In this document: in pieces, positions 44,950 to 52,459 of the stretch
Layout of the letters: every line of letters starts with the position of its first letter
Position numbering within the stretch: position 1 is the stretch's first letter
Assembly: GCA_019347675.1 (NCBI GenBank)
Contig: JAHWKW010000016.1
Span: 18,494-82,493 of the forward strand
Origin: Actinomycetota bacterium
GTDB lineage: Bacteria; Actinomycetota; Nitriliruptoria; Nitriliruptorales; JAHWKO01
Direction of reading: 5' to 3'
DNA length: 64,000 bases
The notes under the pieces: generated by a model
Seen by the model: the letters and a program-made list of their open reading frames with translations, nothing else
The model's database searches: none
Told to the model about the DNA's origin: nothing
Program-made: the position numbers and the translations under genes

Positions 44950-45161
44950 GGCATCCTCGGGTCCGGCGAGTTGCTTGGCGCCTCGAGGTTCCCACCACAT
45001 CCGCCGCCGGGCATCCGAAGCACGCCGTAGCCTGCATACGTTCGTTTTCTCCGTACAGCAGCTCCCGTAGCCGCTCTACCGGCGACGGCCCATCCGCGGT
45101 CGCGTGGAACGCCGTACGATCGGGCGCGGCCGCAGCCTGACCGAGGGGGAGGGATGAAGCG

Positions 45162-45440
45162 ATGGAGGACCGGCGGTTCCGCCGCTCGCCCGACGTGGTC
45201 TGGCGCAACGTCGGTCGTGACGTGTTGCTGGCGCCCCCCGGCGTGCCCGGCTACGAACTTCTGACCGGCGCCGGCGGACAACTATGGCGAGAGCTCGCCG
45301 GGGCGCCCACCGTCGCCGAGCTCACGGGTGCGCTTGCGGTGTTGTTCGGGGTGCCGTCCCACGACATCCTGGCCGACGTCGAGCAGATGGTAAGGACGCT
45401 CGCCGCGCAGCAGCTGGTCGAACCGACCGATGGGCTCTGA
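45162..45440 (+). CDS. PqqD-family peptide-binding protein
   Basis: A 92-residue PqqD-like protein: an N-terminal beta-hairpin (VWRNVGRDVLLAPPGVPGYELLTG) and winged-helix part (GQLWRELAGAPTVAELTGAL, DVEQMVRTLAAQQLVEP). A GAGGGGGAGGG ribosome site lies seven bases before ATG 45162. Its 3' end overlaps the nucleotidyltransferase gene by 11 bases, so the two proteins are made together, as are the second PqqD/nucleotidyltransferase pair at 51 kb. Confidence 0.82.
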   Translation: MEDRRFRRSPDVVWRNVGRDVLLAPPGVPGYELLTGAGGQLWRELAGAPTVAELTGALAVLFGVPSHDILADVEQMVRTLAAQQLVEPTDGL

Positions 45441-46524
45441 CATCGCCGCCCAGGTGGCGTCCATAGGCTTGGATGTCGCGGGGCCGTCGCTGTCTCCGCC
45501 CGCGGACGGCTGGTCGTGGACGCTGGCGGACCTCGGCACCCAACGGTTGACGGGCCTCGCCGTCCGGGCGCTCCTCGAGGGAAGCTGGGACCTCACAGTC
45601 CCGCAGGCCGACGCCCTCCTGGACTCCCACCGACACGCCATGTCCCGAACCCTCGACCATGAGCGCGCGCTGGTGACCATCGGCCAGGCGTTCGCCGCGG
45701 CGGGCATCGTCAACGTGGTCTTGAAGGGGCCGGCGTTCGCCCACCCCTTCTACCCCGACCCCTCGTGGCGGCCCTTCACCGACCTGGATCTGCTGGTGCC
45801 CGGCGACCACTGGGAGCACGCCTGCGCCCTGCTGGAGGAACTCGGCTACGCGCGCGGACAGCCGGAGCCGCGGGCCGGCTTCGACGTCCGGTTCGGGAAG
45901 GCCGCCGAACACGTCGACCAGACCGGCGTGACGGTCGACCTGCACCGCACCCTGGTGCTGGGCCCCTTCGGGCTGTGGATTGACCCCGACGCGCTACTCG
46001 CCAGGACGGTCCCACTGCCGGTCGGTGCACGGGAATTCCACCGGTTAGACGACACCGGCTCGCTGCTGCACGCCTGCCTACACGCCTCGCTGGGGTGGTG
46101 GCCACCCACGCTGCTGTCGCTGCGCGACGTGGCCCAGATCGCCCTGCTCGGCGACATCGACTGGGACCGGTTCCTGACCTGGACCGACCAGTGGCGGCTG
46201 CATGCCGTGGTGGTCGACGCGTTCCGGGCCGTCGCGCGCGTCCTGGAGGTTCCCCCGCCCGTGCCCGTGCGTGCCATGCTCGCCGCGCCGGTGTCCCGGC
46301 GCGAGCAGCGTCTCATCGCCTGCTATCGGGGCGCCGCCCGCTACCGCGGCGGCCCGGCGTTGGCCACGTTGGCGGCCATCCCCGGACTCCGCGCGAAGCT
46401 CGCGTACGTCCATGCCCTGCTCGTCCCGGATCGTCGCTTCCTTGCCGCCCGCAGCGGCGACGGGGAGGCCTCCTACGGGCGACGCTGGTCCGTGCCGATC
46501 CGGTGGCTGATGCGGCGACGTTGA
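45430..46524 (+). CDS. NTP_transf_5 family nucleotidyltransferase
   Basis: A 364-residue member of the uncharacterised nucleotidyltransferase family PF14907. The hallmark is NVVLKGPAFAHPFY followed by the metal-binding Asp pair in FTDLDLLVPGDH, then a substrate region TVDLHRTLVLG and an alpha-helical C-terminal half. Family members accompany HprK-like kinases and PqqD proteins in peptide-modification (including some lasso peptide) and exopolysaccharide loci. The nucleotide and acceptor are unknown. It overlaps the upstream PqqD-like gene and is followed by a hairpin. Confidence 0.88.
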   Translation: MGSDIAAQVASIGLDVAGPSLSPPADGWSWTLADLGTQRLTGLAVRALLEGSWDLTVPQADALLDSHRHAMSRTLDHERALVTIGQAFAAAGIVNVVLKGPAFAHPFYPDPSWRPFTDLDLLVPGDHWEHACALLEELGYARGQPEPRAGFDVRFGKAAEHVDQTGVTVDLHRTLVLGPFGLWIDPDALLARTVPLPVGAREFHRLDDTGSLLHACLHASLGWWPPTLLSLRDVAQIALLGDIDWDRFLTWTDQWRLHAVVVDAFRAVARVLEVPPPVPVRAMLAAPVSRREQRLIACYRGAARYRGGPALATLAAIPGLRAKLAYVHALLVPDRRFLAARSGDGEASYGRRWSVPIRWLMRRR

Positions 46525-46932
46525 GCGGGGGTTGCGCCGTCATGATCGACGCCGCCTGAACACACTGTCTGGCCGGCCTGACGGCCGGCGACCTCGTCAC
46601 GCCCTCGAACATGACTCGGATGACGCGTCCGAGGTCGTCTTCGGTCGCAGTCCACACCCCAACGTCGCGGACGCCAGGCCATCTTCATCCGCTCACAGTT
46701 GCGCCATCCGGAGTATCGAGGCAACCAAGACCCGATATGGACGGACTTCCTGTTTTGCCAAGAACACTAAGCACGTCCCTTCCAGGGGTCTCGTCGCGTC
46801 GCGCCGTTTGATGCGTACGAAATCCCCACGGCTCGGCGCGCGAACCTGGCCTGTTCTGGCGATGGTCGCGCTCGGGACGCTGCGTAGCGTCGTACTCACG
46901 TCCGGAGAAACCGCGACCCGTGGGGGACAGCT
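46525..46932. other. Intergenic region upstream of the Cys-rich Tat protein
   Basis: About 400 bases without a coding frame of good codon bias. It holds the hairpin at 46572-46589 and a stretch around 46720-46800 that is lower in GC than its surroundings, a likely promoter and leader region for the Tat protein. GGGGGAC just before GTG 46933 serves as ribosome site and, with the start codon, forms GGACAGCTGTGG, an 8-of-10 match to the palindrome seen elsewhere; that match may be accidental. Confidence 0.45.
46572..46589. terminator. Hairpin terminator candidate after nucleotidyltransferase gene
   Basis: GCCGGCC, four-base loop TGAC, GGCCGGC; 48 bases beyond the stop. No T run follows, so the call rests on position and stem strength. 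Confidence 0.4.
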
Positions 46933-47643
46933 GTGGACACACCAATCAACCAACCAGTCGCCGAGGGGGGGCCGGAGGACCAGAGTCGCCGCGATTTCCT
47001 GAAGCGCTCGGCGGTCGCCGGGGCCGTGGCTTGGAGCGCCCCCGCGATCCTGTCCCTGCCAGGAGGTATGTCGTGGGCGGCGCACTACCCCTGTCCGTGC
47101 CCGAACTGCGACGCGCAGGCGGCCGCGGCCCGCATCGGCGGCTCGACCCTGGCCGGCGCCGACAACCAGTGCACGTGCGTGGTCAACGCGAGCCTGAGCG
47201 CCGGGACGCCCAGTCTGACGGCGCAGGTCGCCTGCGCGGAGGCCGACGACGAGCACTGCACCGCCAGGACGTTCCTCGAGGGGGTGCGCATCCAGATCGC
47301 CGAGAACACGTTCATCACGGCCACGACGCTGTCGTCGTGCGTCACCTGCGGCGAGGGCGACGCCTTCGTCGCGGACCTGGCCTTGGAGGTCGACGGCCTC
47401 AGCACGAAGCTGCAGATAGACGGCACCTGCAACGCCACCGTCCTCGGTCTCGAGGGTCTGGCGACCGCCGTGTTCAACGAGCAGCAGTGTGACAACGGTG
47501 TGCTGACGGTGAACGCCCTGCGGATCACGGTCGACGGCGTCGACGTCATCGTCGGCCAGTCCAGGGCCGGTGGAACCGGCTGCCCGTGCCAGGCGTGCGC
47601 TGCCGACCCGCGCTGCGAGCCGCCGAAGCAACGGCTCTGCTGA
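46933..47643 (+). CDS. Cysteine-rich Tat-exported protein (choice-of-anchor P-like)
   Basis: A 236-residue protein with a clear Tat signal (SRRDFLKRSAVAGAVAW, residues 18-34) and Ala-type cleavage near residue 50 (SWAAH). The mature 187 residues contain 16 cysteines, many in close sets (CPCPNC, CTC, CVTC, CPCQAC), an even number that would suit eight disulfides. Beta-strand segments such as VLTVNALRITVDGVDVIVGQSRAG resemble choice-of-anchor P domains of actinobacterial surface proteins. It sits between the PqqD/nucleotidyltransferase pair and the HprK-like gene, so it is a candidate client of that module; this is inference. Confidence 0.8.
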   Translation: MDTPINQPVAEGGPEDQSRRDFLKRSAVAGAVAWSAPAILSLPGGMSWAAHYPCPCPNCDAQAAAARIGGSTLAGADNQCTCVVNASLSAGTPSLTAQVACAEADDEHCTARTFLEGVRIQIAENTFITATTLSSCVTCGEGDAFVADLALEVDGLSTKLQIDGTCNATVLGLEGLATAVFNEQQCDNGVLTVNALRITVDGVDVIVGQSRAGGTGCPCQACAADPRCEPPKQRLC

Positions 47644-47658
47644 TCGCCTCAGCAGCAT

Positions 47659-47699
47659 CGGCGGAGCGCCGGCCCTGATCGGGGGCCGGCGCTCCGCCG
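47659..47699. terminator. Strong hairpin terminator after the Cys-rich Tat gene
   Basis: A perfect 17-bp stem, left arm 47659-47675 (CGGCGGAGCGCCGGCCC), seven-base loop, right arm 47683-47699, followed by TTCTAC. It starts 16 bases after the stop codon and should isolate the Tat gene from the HprK-like gene. Confidence 0.8.
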
Positions 47700-47832
47700 T
47701 TCTACGAGGCAGGCGGCCGCGAGGCAGACCGTCCGCCTCGTCCACCCTGCGTAGGCCTGCTAGTACCGCCATCGCAGGGTCCGACGACTTCGGCTCCTTA
47801 GCCTCGGTGCCATCCGGAGGCGGCAGCAGGCC

Positions 47833-48705
47833 ATGAACGGACGGGAAGATGACCCCGCGACCTACGAGGCTGCCTTCAGCCTGCTCTCCTACCGTTTCGC
47901 CGTTCGCACCGCCTCCCCGTCGTTCGCGTCGCTGATCGACCGGACCTTCGGCTCGTTCCGCACGGAGCAGACGGCCGGGATCCCCACCTACGAGCTCAGC
48001 GAGGACACCGCCAGCGATCCTCCACGCTTCCGCGTCGGACGGGCCGGGAACGTGCTCCTCGACACCGACGTCCCGGAGCGGGCGCTGGACGTCTTCGCCT
48101 GGGAGGTGATGGACGCGGCCACCAGACGGTGTCACGACCGCGTCCTGATCCACGCCGGGGTCGTCGCACGAGACGGGCAGGGCATCGTGCTGCCGGCCGC
48201 ATCGGGGTCGGGCAAGACGACGCTGGTGGCCGGGCTGGTCGCCGCCGGGTTCTCCTATCTGTCCGACGAGATGGCCGCCGTGGTCCCCGCCACCGGCCTG
48301 GTGGCACCCTTCTCGCTGGCGCTGTCGGTCAAGGCCGGCTCGTTCGACGTGCTGACGGGCCTGCTGCCCGACCTGCCCGCCGACGTGCGGCGCCTGCTCG
48401 ACGGGCGCGTGCCCGTCCGCGCCGAAGACATCCGCGCCGACGCGCACGGCGCCCCGGTTCCCGCGCGCTTCGTGATCGTCCCCCACTACCAACCGGGCGC
48501 CCGCACCCGCCTGCAGCCGACCACGCGGGCTCAGGGACTCGGCGAGCTGGTGCGCAACGCCTTCAACCTCGACCGGTTCGGGCGGGCCGGCTTCGAGACA
48601 CTCGCCCGGGTCGTTCGCAAGGCGTCCTGCTACCGGCTGACCGTGAGTGACCTGGACACGGCCGTCCGCACCGTCACCGAGATCGTCGCCGACGCGACCG
48701 CCTGA
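47833..48705 (+). CDS. HPr kinase-like protein
   Basis: A 290-residue HprK-related kinase. The P-loop AASGSGKTT lies near residue 122-130, preceded by LIHAGVVARDGQGIVLP and followed by FSYLSDEMAAV, where Asp-Glu matches the catalytic acidic pair region of HprK. It lacks the N-terminal DRTGG-like domain of true HPr kinase. Such HprK-related kinases occur with PqqD-like proteins and nucleotidyltransferases, and in some lasso peptide loci a relative phosphorylates the peptide. The substrate here is not evident. It converges on the P-loop-less relative with 33 bases between stops. Confidence 0.87.
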   Translation: MNGREDDPATYEAAFSLLSYRFAVRTASPSFASLIDRTFGSFRTEQTAGIPTYELSEDTASDPPRFRVGRAGNVLLDTDVPERALDVFAWEVMDAATRRCHDRVLIHAGVVARDGQGIVLPAASGSGKTTLVAGLVAAGFSYLSDEMAAVVPATGLVAPFSLALSVKAGSFDVLTGLLPDLPADVRRLLDGRVPVRAEDIRADAHGAPVPARFVIVPHYQPGARTRLQPTTRAQGLGELVRNAFNLDRFGRAGFETLARVVRKASCYRLTVSDLDTAVRTVTEIVADATA

Positions 48706-48738
48706 CCCGATCCGATCCTGGTCGCCGGCCGCGGACGA

Positions 48739-49476
48739 TCAGTCGGCGACCGCCGCCCCGAGGTCGCGGATCGCCACCGGCACCGAAGCCGGGAGCACCG
48801 CCACCGGGACCGTACCGAGGATCCCGGTGAGAGCATCCAGGGCCCGCTGGGGACCAACGGCATCCAGGTCGCGCGCGAGGCCCGCCGCCTGTGCCAGCAG
48901 CTGACCACGCGTACGCTCCTGTTCCGTCGTCCAGACCACGACCGGGTAGCGCCCGGCCGGCACTGATGCGCCGTCCGGGCCGGGCGGGAGCAGCTCCAGG
49001 GCCGACCACTCCACGGTCAGCGCCGGCTCGGGTACGACCAGCTCGCCGGTGTCCGGATCCAGCTCCACCCCGGTGTCGACGAGCCTCAGCCCGGCGTCGG
49101 CCAGCCGCCGCTCGTGTGCGACCAGTTCGCGGGCGAAGCGGCGGGGGACGATCGCCGCACCGGCCGGGCCGACGACCGCGCCCGTCTTCAGACGCAGGGC
49201 GGCACCGTCGGAGCCACGGACGTGGTCGGACAGCCGGGCGATCAGCGCGTGCACCGCCCGTTGGGGCGAGGCGGTACGGACCGTCAGCGACCCGCCGGTG
49301 AACAGCAGGTGCAGCGCGCGCCCGGAGCGGGTCGTGGGTGCGTCGTCCAGGTGCAGCGAGTAGTTGGCCGGTGCGTCGTCGTCGTCGACGAGGTGGGCAC
49401 CCAGTAGCCGACGCAGGAAAGTCTCGGCGGTGGCGCTGCCGGCACGTAGGCCGACGTTGTAGTCCCCCGCCCGCAC
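48739..49476 (-). CDS. HprK-like protein without P-loop (probable pseudokinase)
   Basis: A 245-residue protein that follows the HprK-related layout: an N-terminal beta-rich domain, then LKTGAVVGPAGAAIVP, which aligns with the strand leading into the P-loop of the neighbour at 47.8 kb, but the next residues are RRFARELVAHERRL instead of G-x-G-K-S/T, and the acidic pair region reads LVDTGVELD. Catalysis by the HprK mechanism therefore seems impossible. The C-terminal PVVVWTTEQE and hydrophobic segments resemble HprK-related C-termini. GTG 49476 is the only start after the upstream in-frame stop; its ribosome site is weak. It ends the long minus-strand operon. Confidence 0.7.
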   Translation of the reverse strand: MRAGDYNVGLRAGSATAETFLRRLLGAHLVDDDDAPANYSLHLDDAPTTRSGRALHLLFTGGSLTVRTASPQRAVHALIARLSDHVRGSDGAALRLKTGAVVGPAGAAIVPRRFARELVAHERRLADAGLRLVDTGVELDPDTGELVVPEPALTVEWSALELLPPGPDGASVPAGRYPVVVWTTEQERTRGQLLAQAAGLARDLDAVGPQRALDALTGILGTVPVAVLPASVPVAIRDLGAAVAD

Positions 49477-49573
49477 GGTGATCGATGCCGCCCAGACCAG
49501 GCGGTCCGCCGCGTTGCCTCACCCGTGGGGCGGCACCGCCAGGTAGCGGAGCCTGGGAAGTGACTCGGTGCGC

Positions 49574-49951
49574 TCAGCAGTCCTCATCAACATCTCCCGC
49601 CTCGTGGGGACCGACCTGGTGAGCCGCGGTCTCGTCGGGGTCCGCGGCGACCCCCTCCAGCAGCCCCTGCCGCCCGAGCTCCCGGGCCAGATCCAGGAGG
49701 TCGTTGAGCACCACGGCAGGCTCGACCGAGAACGCCTCCGCCAGTTCGACCGCGAGCTCAGCCAGGCTGATCGTCCCGTCCAGGCAGGTCCACACGATGG
49801 TCGCGGTCGGGTTCAGGGTGTGCAGGGTCCGCCGGTGCTCGTCGTAGATCACCGTCTCGCCATCCAGCTCGACGCTGGTGAGGCCCGGACGGGGACGGGG
49901 CACGAACGACGCGTGCAGGGCCTCGGGCAGGATCTCGTGTGTCGTGCTCAT
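49574..49951 (-). CDS. PqqD-family peptide-binding protein
   Basis: A 125-residue PqqD-like protein with a longer N-terminus (about 25 residues) and an acidic, His-containing C-terminal tail (DEDC end). Core: SVELDGETVIYDEHRRTLHTLNPTATIVWTCLDG and a winged helix with VVLNDLLDLARELGRQGLLEG. ATG 49951 has GGGAGAAGG about five bases upstream. It starts two bases after the stop of the nucleotidyltransferase gene and is followed, 98 bases on, by the HprK-like pseudokinase, as in HprK-rel/PqqD-rel pairs. Confidence 0.83.
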   Translation of the reverse strand: MSTTHEILPEALHASFVPRPRPGLTSVELDGETVIYDEHRRTLHTLNPTATIVWTCLDGTISLAELAVELAEAFSVEPAVVLNDLLDLARELGRQGLLEGVAADPDETAAHQVGPHEAGDVDEDC

Positions 49952-49953
49952 CG

Positions 49954-51027
49954 TTACCTTCTCCCTCGATGGGTGCTCGGTCGGCCTCGACCGGAGCCGA
50001 CGTGGTCCTGCAACGGGCGCAGGAAGGGCGTCCCGAGCGTCCGTCGGCGGACGGCACGTAGGCGATCCAGCGCACGCGCCGTCAGGCCGACGGCTCCGCG
50101 GAAGCCGTGCAGTGCACGTCGTTCGTAACGGTCGGGCTGGTAGCGCAGCGCCCACACGGACAGCGGGACGATGTCCGCCAGGGCGAAGCACTCCCAGGTC
50201 GTTCGGACGGCCTTGGCCACGGCAACCTCGCCCGACCGGGACAGGGACGCCGCGGCCAGGACCAAGTCGCCATCCACCGATCCGCCCAGCACCAGCTCGG
50301 CCACGTCGCGCAGCGCGGACAGGCGAGGTTGAGCGCCGATCGTCGCGTCGTAGCAGGCGTACAGGAAGCTCTGCTCCGGTGCCAGCGTCCGCAGCACCCT
50401 GCCCCCAACGGTGAACTCGGTCTCGTCGCCGAACAGGCGGTCGTCGTCAACCGAGCGTCCGAAGACGTCGTGCGCGCGCCTGAAGTGCAGGTCGACCTCC
50501 AACTCGTCTGCCCATCGCAGAGCCACCCCCTGGGCGTGGCGGGACCCTACGCCGACCCAACGCAGGCGGGGGGTCGGCCGGAAGCCCTGCGACTCGAGCA
50601 GCGCCGGCGCCCGGTCGACGTGGTCCGAGGGGATCAGCACATCGACGTCGCCGTACACCCGTACCGAGGCGTCGGCGTAGGTCGTGTGGGCCAGCGCGGG
50701 TCCCTTCAGCACCCTGTGGTCGATGCCCGCGTCGTCCAAGCACGCCGTGACGCGCAGGAGCAGCCGCTCGAGGCGCACCGTGTGGGCCAGCGCGCAGGTG
50801 TGCAGCTCCACGGCCTGATCGAACTGGTCCGGGGTCGCCGGGAACGCGCCCGCCGCGATGGCGTCCACGAGGTGGCCGGGAAGGCGATGCGTGGCCACTG
50901 TCGCGAGGAACCGGTCCCATACCCGATGCCTCAACGCTTCGTCGGGGGCCCGTAGGCAGCTGCCCACCAATCCGTGGGCGGCGACCGCGATGACGGCCTC
51001 CTGTGCCACCAGCATGGGCCCGCTCAC
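49954..51027 (-). CDS. NTP_transf_5 family nucleotidyltransferase
   Basis: A 357-residue PF14907-type protein, second in the window. The core motif is HRVLKGPALAHTTY followed by the Asp pair in YGDVDVLIPSDH, then EVDLHFRRAHDVFG. The N-terminal 90 residues and the C-terminal half are helical. GTG 51027 overlaps the stop of the PqqD-like gene by four bases (GTGA), matching the PqqD-then-nucleotidyltransferase order at 45 kb. The two nucleotidyltransferases are only moderately alike, so they are old paralogues rather than a recent copy. Confidence 0.86.
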   Translation of the reverse strand: MSGPMLVAQEAVIAVAAHGLVGSCLRAPDEALRHRVWDRFLATVATHRLPGHLVDAIAAGAFPATPDQFDQAVELHTCALAHTVRLERLLLRVTACLDDAGIDHRVLKGPALAHTTYADASVRVYGDVDVLIPSDHVDRAPALLESQGFRPTPRLRWVGVGSRHAQGVALRWADELEVDLHFRRAHDVFGRSVDDDRLFGDETEFTVGGRVLRTLAPEQSFLYACYDATIGAQPRLSALRDVAELVLGGSVDGDLVLAAASLSRSGEVAVAKAVRTTWECFALADIVPLSVWALRYQPDRYERRALHGFRGAVGLTARALDRLRAVRRRTLGTPFLRPLQDHVGSGRGRPSTHRGRR

Positions 51028-51290
51028 GGGATCCGCCTCACTGCCCGGAGTCGCTCGAGGTCCTCGAGGAACGGCAGCAGGTCGCGGGCGACCTGCTCGG
51101 GCCGTTCGCGGTAGGTCTGCGCGAGCGCGACGATCATGTCGTCCAGCACGGCGGGAACGGCCAACCGTTGCCACACCTCGGCCCCCGCACCCCGGATCCT
51201 GAAGGGCTCTTCCCGCCCGGGTGGCAACAGCACCACCGTGTCGTGGGTGCGGTGCCACAGCACCTCGTCGACACGGGTCCACACGATCAC
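51024..51290 (-). CDS. PqqD-family peptide-binding protein
   Basis: An 88-residue PqqD-like protein (VVLLPPGREEPFRIRGAGAEVWQRL, then YRERPEQVARDLLPFLEDLERLRAV). GTG 51290 overlaps the stop of the aminotransferase gene and its own stop overlaps the nucleotidyltransferase start, both as GTGA. This hard-wires it into the nucleotide-sugar operon and argues for a stoichiometric partner of the nucleotidyltransferase. Confidence 0.8.
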   Translation of the reverse strand: MIVWTRVDEVLWHRTHDTVVLLPPGREEPFRIRGAGAEVWQRLAVPAVLDDMIVALAQTYRERPEQVARDLLPFLEDLERLRAVRRIP

Positions 51291-52459
51291 CGCAACGCCA
51301 GGCGGACTTCGGTGGCGTGTGCCTGGATGGCGGCGATCGCGGCGGTCACCGCGTCGATGGTCGGCGTCGTCATGTGCGACCAGAGCGGCAAGGTGAGCAC
51401 CTGCCGTGACCGCGTGTCGGTCACCGGAAGCTGCTGGGCCGGAGCGAGGTGCGCGTAGGCCTTCTGCCGGTGGACCGGGGGATGGTAGTAACGGCGGGTG
51501 TCGATTCCCTCGCGGCTCAACGCGGCGGCCAGCTCGGCGGCGGTCGCCCCGAACGTGTCGCCGTCCACGATGATGGTCAGATCCTTCACCGTCGAGGTGT
51601 CCCCGGGCCGGACCGCTGGGAACGCGACCCCCGGCACGTCACGCAGCCCCCGGCGGAGCCTTCCGGCGAGTTGGTTGCGCCGTCTGACCCGTTCGTCCAG
51701 TCGGGCCAACGACTGCAGCGCGACGACCGCGTGCAGTTCGGACATGCGCGCGTTCAGTCCGGGGAACAGGCAGTCGTAGTCGCCTGGGTTACCGTAGTCG
51801 CGCCCCAGCCGGCACCACTCGGCCAGCGCATCGTCATTGGTGGCGATCAAGCCGCCCTCGCCGGCGACGGTCACCTTCGTGGGGCTGAGGCTGAACACCT
51901 CGGCGACTCCCGATCCCCCGACCGGGCGGCCGGCGCGTCGGCTGCCAAGGGCGTGGGCGGCATCGTAGATCAGCGGGATGCCTGCGGCGTCGGCCAGGCG
52001 ACCCAGCCGTTCGACGGCGCATGGGGTGCCGTAGAGGTGCACGGCCACCAGGGCGGCGGCACCCTCGATCCGCCTGGCAGCGTCGTCGGGGTCCAGCGTG
52101 AGGGAATCCGCATCGACGTCGGCGAAGCTGAGGCTGCCACCGGCCCAGTGGGCCGCGTGCACGGTCGCCGCGAAGGTGAAGCTGGGAAGCACCACTCGTC
52201 CTCCCGGGACGCACGACCGCAGCACGAGCATGAGACCCGCTGTGCAGCTGGCAACCGCAACGACGTGACGCACACCCAGGTAGCGCGCGGCCTCCTCCTC
52301 CAGCCGGCGAACCATGGGTCCGTCGGTGAGCACGCCACTGTCGAGCACCTCCCGCAGGCGGGTGGCGACCGCAGCCGTGTCCCCGAGGTCGGGTCGCACC
52401 AGTGGGAGCCCGTCAGGGAACCGTGGAGGGCCTCCCAGGGCGGCTGGCACCGGGCTCAC
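51287..52459 (-). CDS. DegT/DnrJ/EryC1-type sugar aminotransferase
   Basis: A 390-residue PLP enzyme. Recognisable parts are the substrate loop VLDSGVLTDGP near the N-terminus, SCTAGLMLVLRS, the PLP ring contact YDAAHALGS, the Schiff-base Lys in SLSPTKVTVAGEGG, and the C-terminal RRYYHPPVHRQKAY. Such enzymes aminate 4-keto (or 3-keto) nucleotide sugars; with the CapD-like dehydratase upstream the product would be a UDP-4-amino-4,6-dideoxy sugar as in PglE. GTG 52459 overlaps the dehydrogenase stop (GTGA). Confidence 0.92.
   Translation of the reverse strand: MSPVPAALGGPPRFPDGLPLVRPDLGDTAAVATRLREVLDSGVLTDGPMVRRLEEEAARYLGVRHVVAVASCTAGLMLVLRSCVPGGRVVLPSFTFAATVHAAHWAGGSLSFADVDADSLTLDPDDAARRIEGAAALVAVHLYGTPCAVERLGRLADAAGIPLIYDAAHALGSRRAGRPVGGSGVAEVFSLSPTKVTVAGEGGLIATNDDALAEWCRLGRDYGNPGDYDCLFPGLNARMSELHAVVALQSLARLDERVRRRNQLAGRLRRGLRDVPGVAFPAVRPGDTSTVKDLTIIVDGDTFGATAAELAAALSREGIDTRRYYHPPVHRQKAYAHLAPAQQLPVTDTRSRQVLTLPLWSHMTTPTIDAVTAAIAAIQAHATEVRLALR

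Noticed and set aside
31089..51290. Lasso peptide cluster (AsnB-like cyclase, PqqD, kinase, nucleotidyltransferase)
   Set aside because: No transglutaminase-like B2 protease, no small precursor gene and no lasso exporter; AsnB has an intact Cys2 and lies 13 kb from the PqqD genes.
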